The notes under the pieces: model-generated | The model's database searches: none | Told to the model about the DNA's origin: nothing | What the model saw: only the letters and a program-made list of their open reading frames with translations | Made by a program: the position numbers and the translations under genes | Shown: positions 7,414 through 14,491 of the stretch, in pieces | Position numbering within the stretch: the first letter of the stretch is position 1 | Layout of the letters: every line of letters starts with the position of its first letter | From: an uncultured Caryophanales bacterium | GTDB lineage: Bacteria > Bacillota_I > Bacilli_A > RF39 > UBA660 | Reading direction: 5' to 3' | Assembly: GCA_946414975.1 (NCBI GenBank) | Contig: CAMKQS010000024.1 | Location: 1 to 17,774 of the forward strand | Length of the DNA stretch: 17,774 bases

Positions 7414-7651
7414 GCTATATAAAGTACGGAAGTCGGGAATTGATGCTAAAGAAGCAGAAGCACATTTTACTATTTCTAAAACAAATGACGCTAATCATGA
7501 AGAAACAAAAGGTAATAAATCACAAAACAATATTGAAAAAAATCCAAAAACAAATGATAATATAATTCTTTATATTTCAATGTCTATATTAAGTATATTA
7601 GGACTTGTAGGATTAGGGTTATACATAAAGCAAAAAAAGAGAGTTAATTAA
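7412..7651 (+). pseudogene. C-terminal remnant of a sortase-anchored surface protein
   Basis: The 79-aa frame ends with a standard cell-wall sorting signal: NPKTN at 44-48 (a LPxTG/NPxTN-like variant), a hydrophobic span of about 22 residues (IILYISMSILSILGLVGLGL) and the basic tail KQKKR. Before it is a hydrophilic linker rich in Lys, Asn and Glu, typical of the stalk next to the anchor. There is no signal peptide, no ribosome site and no plausible start (only a TTG inside the preceding terminator), so this is the 3' end of a gene whose ectodomain has been deleted. No sortase gene is in the window. Confidence 0.7.
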
Positions 7652-7687
7652 TAAATTTTTTAATAAAAGAAAATTTCTCTTTTTTTG
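7631..7687. terminator. Long-stem, probably bidirectional terminator
   Basis: CAAAAAAAGAGA (7631-7642) is a perfect 12-bp inverted match to TCTCTTTTTTTG (7676-7687). A-rich and T-rich arms allow termination on either strand. The left arm overlaps the last codons of the surface-protein remnant. Confidence 0.6.
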
Positions 7688-7696
7688 TGCTATAAT
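7688..7696 (+). promoter_or_regulatory. Extended -10 promoter before the 113-aa gene
   Basis: TGC followed directly by TATAAT (7691-7696), 23 bp before the ATG. No good -35 is visible, as expected for an extended -10. Confidence 0.55.
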
Positions 7697-7719
7697 TAAT
7701 ATATGAAAGAAGATTTGAT

Positions 7720-8061
7720 ATGACAATAAACTTTAAAAAGAGATTAGAAAAAGAAGAAACTTATATAGATAAAAAAGCCTTAAAACATAAACATAATTAT
7801 TCTATCAATTATTTATTGATTATTACTAATATAAATAAACATGCGAGTGCAAATTATTATGGAAAGAAAGAATATTATTATGTATTAAAATGTAGTGAAT
7901 GTAATTCATTTATTCCTAATTCTATTGATGGTAATTATAACCATAATATTTTTCATAGAGAAAATATAGATTATAATATGCCAACAATTGTTGCAAATAC
8001 AACACAGAAGTGTCCAAATTATGATTTTAGTAAATTAATTGATGTAAAAGTAAATGATTAG
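7720..8061 (+). CDS. Hypothetical protein, 113 aa, with one CxxC
   Basis: I do not recognise the family. The product is hydrophilic, rich in Asn, Tyr and His, with KCSECNSF at about 57-64, which could be half of a metal site; a third Cys lies in QKCPNYDF near the end. No signal peptide or membrane span. It has its own extended -10 promoter and an AAAGAAG ribosome site. The stop lies 20 bp before the lipoprotein's ATG, so the two are probably co-transcribed. Confidence 0.6.
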   Translation: MTINFKKRLEKEETYIDKKALKHKHNYSINYLLIITNINKHASANYYGKKEYYYVLKCSECNSFIPNSIDGNYNHNIFHRENIDYNMPTIVANTTQKCPNYDFSKLIDVKVND

Positions 8062-8080
8062 TATTAAAATAGGAGGTAAT

Positions 8081-8767
8081 ATGAAAAAAATATTAATTAT
8101 AGTATTAATACTATTTATAGTATCAGGATGTAAAGATAATAAAGTTGAAAAAAAAGAAGTTAAGGAAGAAAAAAAAGTAGAAACTGTTGAAAAGAAAGAT
8201 ACATATAACGATTTAAATAATACTGATATTGGATTATATATTGAAAAAGGTAATAAATTAGAATTAGTAACAGAGTATAAGACAAATATTAAATCAGTTA
8301 CTGATATAGGAGTATTTCAAATATATCCAAGTAGTGAGCAAGAGATTATATTAAATAATAAATTTGGTAATAGTTTTTATGAAAAATGGACTTCATTAGA
8401 TAATTATCAAAATTTAAAAATTGGATTTAATTTAAAATATACCCTTGATAGTGGTGAAGAAGTTACACATACAATATTAGATCCATCTACTACTATGAAA
8501 ACGGGATATGAGTTTATAGTTGCATACCTATATGATGATTATAAAAATAGAAATTCTAACTTCTATTCACATATAGAACAAAGCGATTATAATGCTGAAT
8601 CATTATTTACATCAATAAAATTATTTTCAAATAATACTGATAGAGTAGTATCAAAAATAAAATTTATGGTATTTACATATGATAGTCCTGATGATATAAT
8701 TGATTTAGAATACCGTGGTAATAGTAAGTATGAAATTACCATATGTGATATAAATAGTACATGTTAG
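8081..8767 (+). CDS. Hypothetical lipoprotein
   Basis: A 228-aa predicted lipoprotein: Met-Lys-Lys, a hydrophobic segment (ILIIVLILFIV) and the lipobox VSGC, so Cys19 or so would be lipidated and the protein held outside the membrane. A Lys/Glu-rich linker of about 30 residues follows (KVEKKEVKEEKK region), then a Tyr- and Asn-rich domain of unknown family ending in Cys. ATG 8081 is chosen over an in-frame upstream ATG at 8054 because it has a perfect AGGAGG 4-5 nt before it and starts the signal peptide. It probably forms an operon with the 113-aa gene before it and the zinc-ribbon gene 18 bp after it. Confidence 0.8.
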   Translation: MKKILIIVLILFIVSGCKDNKVEKKEVKEEKKVETVEKKDTYNDLNNTDIGLYIEKGNKLELVTEYKTNIKSVTDIGVFQIYPSSEQEIILNNKFGNSFYEKWTSLDNYQNLKIGFNLKYTLDSGEEVTHTILDPSTTMKTGYEFIVAYLYDDYKNRNSNFYSHIEQSDYNAESLFTSIKLFSNNTDRVVSKIKFMVFTYDSPDDIIDLEYRGNSKYEITICDINSTC

Positions 8768-8785
8768 TTGTAGGAGGAAAAAAAT

Positions 8786-9823
8786 ATGGCTTTAGAAGCA
8801 TTGGTTTGTCCAAATTGTAAAGGTGAAGTAGAGCTAGATAAAGATCAAGAATTCGGTTATTGTAAGTATTGTGGCACTAAGGTTCAAAATGCATCAATAA
8901 AACATATTAGAGGTAGAATAAAAATTGATAAAAATAATGATTTAGATAATTATTATATAATTGCACGAAGATCTATAGGAAATGGTGATACTAAGACTGC
9001 AGAAAAGTATTATGATATGATACTACAAATAGATCCAAATAGTTATGAAGCATTATTTTATAATACATATTGTAATGCAAGAAACTGTAAGATTATAGAA
9101 ATTAGAAGTTCAATTATAAAACTAAATAATTGTTTAGATTCAGTATTTAAATTAATGAGTGAACAATTAGAAGGTGATGAGTTAGAAAAGAAAATTACCG
9201 AGATTGGAAATAGAGCAAATAATACTTTTATAACTCTTGTAGATGCATATCGTAATCATTATTTAAAAATAGATTATCGAATAAAAAATAGATATACCCA
9301 ACAATTTCTTGATACAGTTTTAGCAGGAATTAAGGCAGAAGAATACCTGAGTGCTTTATTACTAAAATATTTTCCAGATAGTAAATGGGTGAAAAATAAT
9401 GTAGGGACCTTACTAGGTAATGCTAATTTATGGCATGTAAATTGTATCCCACTTTTAGCTCAAAAAGATTTAAATATTGAAAAAATACATAAAAGAACAG
9501 AGAAAATAAAACAATTCAAACCTGACTATGTAGAACCAAAAATAAGAAAAAGTGGATGTTATGTTGCAACTTGTGTATATGGCTCTTATGATTGTCCACA
9601 AGTATGGACACTTAGAAGATATAGAGATTATAACCTTGCTAAAAGTTGGTATGGTAGATTATTTATTCACATGTATTATGCTATAAGTCCAACAATTGTA
9701 AAAATATTTGGAGATACAAAAATATTTAAAAAAATATGGAAAAGAAAACTAGATAAGATGGTTGTAAAATTACAAGAAAAAGGATATGAAAAAACACCAT
9801 ATGATGATCTAACTTGGAAATAG
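8786..9823 (+). CDS. Zinc-ribbon protein with TPR-like region and CFI-box C-terminal domain
   Basis: A 345-aa protein of unknown function. An N-terminal zinc ribbon (CPNCKGEVEL...YCKYCGTKV, residues 8-32) supplies four Cys ligands. Residues about 50-95 look like TPR helices (NGDTKTAEKYYDMILQIDPN). The C-terminal 90 residues carry the CFI-box type domain: GCYVATCVYGSYDCPQVW then TLRRYRDYNLAKSWYGR and FIHMYYAISPTIVKIFG, a conserved block found at the end of many otherwise unrelated proteins in Gram-positive bacteria. A strong GGAGG lies before the ATG. Last gene of the three-gene unit; a terminator overlaps its stop codon. Confidence 0.8.
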   Translation: MALEALVCPNCKGEVELDKDQEFGYCKYCGTKVQNASIKHIRGRIKIDKNNDLDNYYIIARRSIGNGDTKTAEKYYDMILQIDPNSYEALFYNTYCNARNCKIIEIRSSIIKLNNCLDSVFKLMSEQLEGDELEKKITEIGNRANNTFITLVDAYRNHYLKIDYRIKNRYTQQFLDTVLAGIKAEEYLSALLLKYFPDSKWVKNNVGTLLGNANLWHVNCIPLLAQKDLNIEKIHKRTEKIKQFKPDYVEPKIRKSGCYVATCVYGSYDCPQVWTLRRYRDYNLAKSWYGRLFIHMYYAISPTIVKIFGDTKIFKKIWKRKLDKMVVKLQEKGYEKTPYDDLTWK

Positions 9824-9842
9824 ATATTATTATCTATTTTTT
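9819..9842 (+). terminator. Intrinsic terminator overlapping the stop codon
   Basis: AATAGATA (9819-9826) pairs perfectly with TATCTATT (9831-9838) around TTAT, with T residues to 9842. The TAG stop lies within the left arm. Confidence 0.7.
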
Positions 9843-9845
9843 AAT

Positions 9846-9875
9846 TTGCAATCATACTTTTTATTATGGTATACT
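9846..9875 (+). promoter_or_regulatory. Promoter of glmS
   Basis: TTGCAA (9846-9851), an 18-bp spacer and TATACT (9870-9875), about 45 bp before the ribozyme core. Confidence 0.65.
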
Positions 9876-9923
9876 TTTTATAGTTTATAAAAATTAAGGA
9901 GGGTAGGATTTTTTTATAAATGA

Positions 9924-10041
9924 GCGCCAGAAGTTTAACTTGACGAGGTTAGTAGTTATCGAAAATTCGGCGGGTGCTACTACGGGAAATCGTTAGATTA
10001 TTTACAAAATGCAAAATATGTCTTGCTACAAAAAAATAATC
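9924..10041 (+). ncRNA. glmS self-cleaving ribozyme/riboswitch
   Basis: This leader matches the glmS ribozyme core: AGCGCCAGAAG at the 5' end, CTTGACGAGG, and ATCGAAAATTCGGCGGGTGC. Cleavage is expected between A9923 and G9924. AGTAG/CTACT pair around the central loop, and a distal helix is formed by GATTATTT (9996-10003) with AAATAATC (10034-10041), enclosing a GCA/TGC-type hairpin. Known: the RNA uses glucosamine-6-phosphate, the GlmS product, as cofactor for self-cleavage, after which the mRNA is degraded. Expression should therefore fall when the product is plentiful. Confidence 0.96.
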
Positions 10042-10058
10042 GAAAGAAGGAGGATTAT

Positions 10059-11801
10059 ATGTGTGGAATTGTTGGATACATAGGAAATAATGCAATAAAA
10101 AATACAATAGCTGGATTAAAAAATCTAGAATATCGTGGATATGATTCATCAGGTATTGCATATATAAAAAATAATAAAGTAATTATAAAAAAGGAAGTTG
10201 GTAGAATTGATAACTTACTAACTAATTTAGATTATGATAATAGTGTTAATATAGCTATAGCTCATACTAGGTGGGCAACACATGGTGAAGCCAATAAAAC
10301 TAATGCACATCCACATAAAGTAGGTAAAATTACATTAGTTCATAATGGAATAATTGAAAACTATGAAAAGCTAAAAGAAAATTTAACTGATTATAATTTT
10401 ATAAGCAATACAGATACAGAAGTAATAGCTGCTTTAATTGATAAATTATATAATAAATATAATGATATGAAATTAGTACTTAGTAAAATAACAAATTTAT
10501 TAAAAGGATCATATGCTTTAGCTATTATAAATGATGATATAACTGATAAGATATTTGCTATTAGAAAAGATAGCCCATTAATAATAGGATATGATAATAA
10601 AAGTACAATAATAGCATCAGATATACCTGCTATATTACATGTTACTAAAAAATATTATTTACTGGATAATTATGATATTTTAGAAATAAGTAGTAATGAA
10701 TTAAATATATATGATAAAGATTTAAATAAAATAAAAAAAGAAGAAAATATTTATGATGAAAATTCTACCATTATGAGTAAAGATGGTTATGAACATTATA
10801 TGTTAAAGGAAATAAATGAAGAACCAGATATATTTAGAAATATATTAGATAAATATATCATTAATGATAAAATAGTAGATATATATGATATAAGTAAATA
10901 TGAAAATATAGAAATAGTAGCATGTGGGTCAGCAACTCATGCAGGATTAATTGGTAAGTATTATATAGAAAATTTAACTTCTATTAAAACATCAGTTTAT
11001 TATGCATCAGAATATAGATATCAAAAACATATTTATAACCAAAAAACACTTGTGATAGTGATATCACAGTCTGGAGAAACAGCTGATACTAAAGAGGCTT
11101 TAAAAATAGCTAATGAAGCTAATTTAGATACACTTGCAATAGTTAATGTATATAAATCAAGTATTGCCAGACTTGCCAAAAATGTAATATATACACAAGC
11201 AAAAATAGAAGTTGCTGTTGCAACAACTAAAGCATATATGGCTCAGTGTTTAATATTACTATTACTCGCACTAAAAGTAAATCCAGATAAAACAATAATT
11301 AACGAATTACATAATATACCAAATATAATGAAAAAATATATAAAAAAAGATTATAAAGAAATAGCTAGTGTCATTAGTAATTATGATCATATATTTTATC
11401 TAGGAAGACTTGTTGATTACTATTTAGCTTTAGAAGGAAGTTTAAAACTAAAAGAAATATCCTATATTCATAGTGAAGCATATCCAGCAGGTGAACTAAA
11501 ACATGGTACTATATCACTAATGGATAAAAATGTATTAGTAATAGCTATTGTAACTGATGATAAAATTAAAGATAAAACTATAAGCAATATAAAAGAAATT
11601 ACCGCACGAGGAACAAAAGTAATTGCAATAACAAATGATAATAGAGAATTTTCAGATTATAAAGTATTAATAGAAGATAATATTTTAATCCCATTTATAA
11701 CTATTATTCCAATGCAACTTATCGCATATGAAGTTGCCAAAATAAAGAAATGTGATATAGATAAACCAAGAAATTTAGCTAAATCAGTTACAGTGGAATA
11801 G
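10059..11801 (+). CDS. glmS: Glutamine-fructose-6-phosphate aminotransferase (isomerizing)
   Basis: A 580-aa enzyme that makes glucosamine-6-phosphate from fructose-6-phosphate and glutamine, the first step toward UDP-GlcNAc and peptidoglycan. After Met removal, Cys2 (MCGIVGYIG) is the glutaminase nucleophile; AHTRWATHG and HNGIIENY are further class-II amidotransferase motifs. Two SIS domains follow, with VACGSATHAG (about 289-298) and SQSGETADT (about 335-343), and the C-terminal tail ends DKPRNLAKSVTVE as in the family. ATG 10059 is fixed by the required Cys2 and by AAGGAGG (10047-10053); the longer in-frame start at 10023 lies inside the ribozyme. Slightly shorter than the usual 600 aa. 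Regulated by the upstream ribozyme. Confidence 0.97.
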   Translation: MCGIVGYIGNNAIKNTIAGLKNLEYRGYDSSGIAYIKNNKVIIKKEVGRIDNLLTNLDYDNSVNIAIAHTRWATHGEANKTNAHPHKVGKITLVHNGIIENYEKLKENLTDYNFISNTDTEVIAALIDKLYNKYNDMKLVLSKITNLLKGSYALAIINDDITDKIFAIRKDSPLIIGYDNKSTIIASDIPAILHVTKKYYLLDNYDILEISSNELNIYDKDLNKIKKEENIYDENSTIMSKDGYEHYMLKEINEEPDIFRNILDKYIINDKIVDIYDISKYENIEIVACGSATHAGLIGKYYIENLTSIKTSVYYASEYRYQKHIYNQKTLVIVISQSGETADTKEALKIANEANLDTLAIVNVYKSSIARLAKNVIYTQAKIEVAVATTKAYMAQCLILLLLALKVNPDKTIINELHNIPNIMKKYIKKDYKEIASVISNYDHIFYLGRLVDYYLALEGSLKLKEISYIHSEAYPAGELKHGTISLMDKNVLVIAIVTDDKIKDKTISNIKEITARGTKVIAITNDNREFSDYKVLIEDNILIPFITIIPMQLIAYEVAKIKKCDIDKPRNLAKSVTVE

Positions 11802-11807
11802 AATTAG

Positions 11808-11836
11808 TTGACTAAACAATACTATTGTGTTATATT
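11808..11836 (+). promoter_or_regulatory. Promoter of the methyltransferase leader
   Basis: TTGACT (11808-11813), exactly 17 bp, then TATATT (11831-11836). It starts 7 bp after the glmS stop and gives a transcript beginning near 11843. Confidence 0.8.
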
Positions 11837-11903
11837 AGTTTTGTAATAAATCAATTAGTTATTCGCGTTTTATTACCGAGAAGTATTAATTACTAGGTTA
11901 ATA

Positions 11904-11936
11904 ATGATAAGAACCTTAGAATCTTTTCATGAATGA
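11904..11936 (+). CDS. Leader peptide uORF, 10 codons (MIRTLESFHE)
   Basis: ATG with AGG 6 nt upstream, ten codons and TGA. The codons TCT-TTT-CAT-GAA lie inside the terminator's left arm (11922-11933), linking its translation to readthrough into the methyltransferase gene. Too short to judge by composition; the argument rests on its position. Confidence 0.5.
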   Translation: MIRTLESFHE

Positions 11937-11992
11937 CAAATATAGTTGTTTTTATGTGCAACTTTATGTTCATTTCGTGAGAAGATTTTTTT
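11922..11992 (+). terminator. Conditional terminator before the methyltransferase gene
   Basis: TCTTTTCATGAA (11922-11933) pairs over 12 bp with TTCGTGAGAAGA (11974-11985), two G-T wobbles, and seven T residues follow. Inside are AATGACA/TGTTCATT (one bulge) and AGTTG/CAACT, making one long extended hairpin. It sits between promoter and gene, so it must act as an attenuator. Confidence 0.8.
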
Positions 11993-12007
11993 GTTAGGAG
12001 GATTGTT

Positions 12008-12760
12008 ATGAAATATAAAGAAACAAATGAATATAAGTATTATGAAAATAAAAAAAATTGGGACTTTGATACATTTAATATTGAAGTAGAAAAATTAACA
12101 AATTGGGATATGTATGAAATATTAAGAAATATTACAAATAGTAAATCAAAAGTATTAGATTTAGGAACTGGTGGTGGAGAGAAAGTAATAAAATATTTTC
12201 CTTCATATTTAAGCGAGATAATTGCGACAGATTTTTCTCTATCAATGATTGAAACAGCTAAAAATAATTTAAAAAAATCAAAAAGAAGTAATATAAAATT
12301 TATGGTAATGGATAATTTAAATATGAATCTTAAAAAGAATTATTTTGATGTAGTAGTAGCTAGAAATACAAAAATAGATCCTAAACAAATATATGAAGTT
12401 TTAAAGGAAGGAGGATATTTGATAGTTAGGGGTGTAGATAAATATGATTGTTATGAATTAAAAAAAATATTTGGATATGGACAAGGATATTTTGATGATA
12501 CTCAAATAAGTGTTAAGGATTATAATAATATAATAAATGCTAACTTTAAAAATACAGAATTAGTATTCATACACGAAAGAGAATATTATGATAATTATGA
12601 ATCACTATATGAATTTTTAAAAATTGTTCCAATATTAAATGATATGAATGATAAAAATAATATTGATGAAAGAAAATTATCAAAATATGTAGAAGAAAAT
12701 ATATATAACAATAAAGTAAGACTATTAAGAAGATATTATGGTATAGTTGCAAAAAAATAG
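12008..12760 (+). CDS. Class I SAM-dependent methyltransferase
   Basis: A 250-aa enzyme with a Rossmann-type methyltransferase domain. Motif I is VLDLGTGGGE (about 49-58), followed by the acidic residue after strand 2 (IATDFS), then FMVMDNLNM and FDVVVAR (motif IV region), and LKEGGYLIVRGVDKYD. The C-terminal part (DYNNIINANFKNTELVFIHEREYYDN...KVRLLRRYYGIVAKK) is specific to a family in Gram-positive bacteria whose substrate I do not know. The attenuator leader argues for a gene induced by translation stress, for example an rRNA methyltransferase giving drug tolerance, but nothing in the protein proves that. AGGAGG lies 7 nt before the ATG. Single-gene unit. Confidence 0.85.
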   Translation: MKYKETNEYKYYENKKNWDFDTFNIEVEKLTNWDMYEILRNITNSKSKVLDLGTGGGEKVIKYFPSYLSEIIATDFSLSMIETAKNNLKKSKRSNIKFMVMDNLNMNLKKNYFDVVVARNTKIDPKQIYEVLKEGGYLIVRGVDKYDCYELKKIFGYGQGYFDDTQISVKDYNNIINANFKNTELVFIHEREYYDNYESLYEFLKIVPILNDMNDKNNIDERKLSKYVEENIYNNKVRLLRRYYGIVAKK

Positions 12761-12831
12761 ATAAATAATATTTTTCTTTATAAAATTTATAAAACATGTT
12801 AAAATAATAATAGATAGTTATTATATGAAAA

Positions 12832-12863
12832 GAGGTGAAGCCAAATATATTTGGCATATTATG
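12832..12863 (+). promoter_or_regulatory. Ribosome site separated from the fmt start by a perfect hairpin
   Basis: AGAGGTG (about 12831-12837) is 23 nt from ATG 12861, too far for normal initiation. Between them lies a perfect 16-bp palindrome, GCCAAATATATTTGGC. If it folds (6-bp stem, TATA loop), the remaining spacer is about 7 nt, the optimum. The other in-frame ATG at 12825 has no ribosome site upstream. Confidence 0.55.
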
Positions 12864-13814
12864 GATATAGAAAATGTAGAAGTAGAAAAAGAGAAAAAAG
12901 TAGTATTTATGGGAACTCCATTATTTAGTGTTCCAGTACTTGATAAATTAATAAAAAATTATAATGTAGTCGCAGTTGTTACTCAGCCAGATAAAAGAAT
13001 AGGTAGAGGTGGAAAAATAGGAATTACTCCTATAAAACAACTAGCAAGTAATAATAATATTTTAGTATTACAACCAGAGAGAATTAAAGAAGAATATAAT
13101 GAGATAATCGCTCTAGAACCTGATATTATAATAACTTGTGCATATGGACAAATAATACCAAAAGAATTGCTTGATTATCCAAAGTATGGTTGTATTAATG
13201 TTCATGCATCACTACTACCTAAACTAAGAGGTGGTGCACCAATACAAAGAGCTATTATGAATGGTTATGATAAAACAGGTATAACTATTATGTATATGGC
13301 AGAGAAAATGGATAGCGGGGATATAATTAAAAGTAAAGAAATAGATATTCCTATTGATATGAACTATAAGACATTACATGATAAGTTATCTTTATTGGGT
13401 AGTGAATTATTAATAGAAGTATTACCAGATATTATAAGTGGAAATATTAGTCCAGTAAAGCAAAATGAAGATGAAGTTACATATGGATTTAATATTAGTA
13501 AAGAAGATGAGAAAATTAATTTTTCAAATTCTAAACTAAATATATATAATCAAATACGCGCTCTAGATGGTTTTAGTGGTGCATACTGTAATTTTCAAGG
13601 TAAAAGATTAAAGGTTTGGAAATCAATGATAACAGATAATCATTTTTCTGATCAATTAAATGGAGAAATTACTAAAATATATAAAAATGGGATTGGTGTT
13701 AAAGTTAGCGATGGAGAGATTATTTTACTTGAAGTTCAGCCTGAAGGTAAAAAAAGAATGGATGCATTATCATTTGCTAACGGTGTAGATTTACTAGGAA
13801 AGGTATTAGAATAA
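12861..13814 (+). CDS. fmt: Methionyl-tRNA formyltransferase
   Basis: A 317-aa enzyme that formylates the initiator Met-tRNA using 10-formyl-tetrahydrofolate. Seen: VVFMGTPLFSVPVL near the start, TQPDKRIGRGGK (tRNA-contacting loop), CINVHASLLPKLRGGAPIQRAI with the catalytic Asn and His, and MAEKMDSGDI with the catalytic Asp. The C-terminal OB-fold domain begins near residue 210. ATG 12861 is preferred over 12825 because of the GAGGTG plus hairpin arrangement, although it still leaves about 12 extra residues before the usual KVVFMGTP start. The stop overlaps the next gene's ATG by one base (TAATG), so the two are translationally coupled. Confidence 0.93.
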   Translation: MDIENVEVEKEKKVVFMGTPLFSVPVLDKLIKNYNVVAVVTQPDKRIGRGGKIGITPIKQLASNNNILVLQPERIKEEYNEIIALEPDIIITCAYGQIIPKELLDYPKYGCINVHASLLPKLRGGAPIQRAIMNGYDKTGITIMYMAEKMDSGDIIKSKEIDIPIDMNYKTLHDKLSLLGSELLIEVLPDIISGNISPVKQNEDEVTYGFNISKEDEKINFSNSKLNIYNQIRALDGFSGAYCNFQGKRLKVWKSMITDNHFSDQLNGEITKIYKNGIGVKVSDGEIILLEVQPEGKKRMDALSFANGVDLLGKVLE

Positions 13815-14482
13815 TGAATGATTTAAAAAAGTTTTTTAAAACAATAAAAGAACTTTGGAGTAACCCAAAACTAAAAGGAACAGTACAATTAGTATTTTGG
13901 ATATTATTTTTTATAATTGTTGCTCTTTTATTTAGAACATCATCTAATAATGGAAATGTTGATAAGGTAGATGATAATAAGAATAATAATGTAGAAAAAA
14001 AAGAAAAAACTAATGATGAGACGGCTGTTTTAAGTTATGATTTTATGTGTGATTATACTGATAACACAGGAAGTACACATATAACAGGAACAAATTTTAA
14101 AAATAAGAATGTATTTTATCAAGAAAATTCAAAGTATTATTTTGTAAATAATAAATATTATAATGCACTAGATAATTCAATTATAGAATATCCATATAAT
14201 TTAATAGAATGGTTATATAGTAATGTAAAAAACATGATGGATAGTAATAAATATACAAACGTTACAAAGTATAAAGATGGTCTTATTAAATATGAATATA
14301 TAATAGATCATAATATTTATAATAATTATTATAGTAAGAATTATGAAAATGATATTATTATGAATATTACCATAGATAATAATATTATAAAAGAAGTTAC
14401 AATTAATTATGGATTTAGTAGTGTTTTAATTAATTACAGTAAAATAAATGAAATAGAAGATGTAGAAATTAATATTGATTAG
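13814..14482 (+). CDS. Single-pass membrane protein, unknown function
   Basis: A 222-aa protein with a short cytoplasmic N-terminus (MNDLKKFFKTIKELW), one membrane segment at about 24-41 (LVFWILFFIIVALLF), a low-complexity Asn/Lys/Asp linker (about 45-68) and an outside domain rich in Asn and Tyr with no family I recognise. Positive charges before the segment and the linker after it suggest the C-terminal domain is outside. It begins in the fmt stop codon (TAATG) and ends 9 bp before murE, so it is the middle gene of an operon; linkage to murE hints at a role at the envelope, but this is only context. Confidence 0.8.
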   Translation: MNDLKKFFKTIKELWSNPKLKGTVQLVFWILFFIIVALLFRTSSNNGNVDKVDDNKNNNVEKKEKTNDETAVLSYDFMCDYTDNTGSTHITGTNFKNKNVFYQENSKYYFVNNKYYNALDNSIIEYPYNLIEWLYSNVKNMMDSNKYTNVTKYKDGLIKYEYIIDHNIYNNYYSKNYENDIIMNITIDNNIIKEVTINYGFSSVLINYSKINEIEDVEINID

Positions 14483-14491
14483 AGGGATTTT

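Larger units (their letters stand above)
11843..12007 (+). promoter_or_regulatory. Attenuator leader with uORF and terminator
   Basis: This 165-nt leader contains, in order: an 8-bp hairpin (GTAATAAA 11843-11850 with TTTATTAC 11869-11876); AGTA/TACT; a hairpin CTAGGTT with AACCTTAG (about 11893-11919, one bulge) that covers the uORF ribosome site and start; a 10-codon uORF (11904-11936); and a long terminator (11922-11992). TAGGAGG then precedes the methyltransferase ATG. The last uORF codons form the left arm of the terminator, so a ribosome stalled there would block terminator folding and let transcription reach the gene. This matches the layout of antibiotic-inducible attenuators; the inducer is not known. 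Confidence 0.65.

Noticed and set aside
7353..7565. ORF of 70 codons after the nucleosidase gene
   Set aside because: It overlaps the surface-protein remnant in another frame, has no ribosome site and runs through a terminator.
9897..9943. Leader peptide start at ATG 9920 after AAGGAGG in the glmS leader
   Set aside because: The spacing from the ribosome site is about 16 nt, the ORF is only seven codons, and the ATG overlaps the conserved ribozyme cleavage region, which explains the sequence.
10023..10058. Longer N-terminus for GlmS from ATG 10023
   Set aside because: It lies inside the ribozyme helix and would block the catalytic N-terminal Cys; the ATG at 10059 has AAGGAGG.
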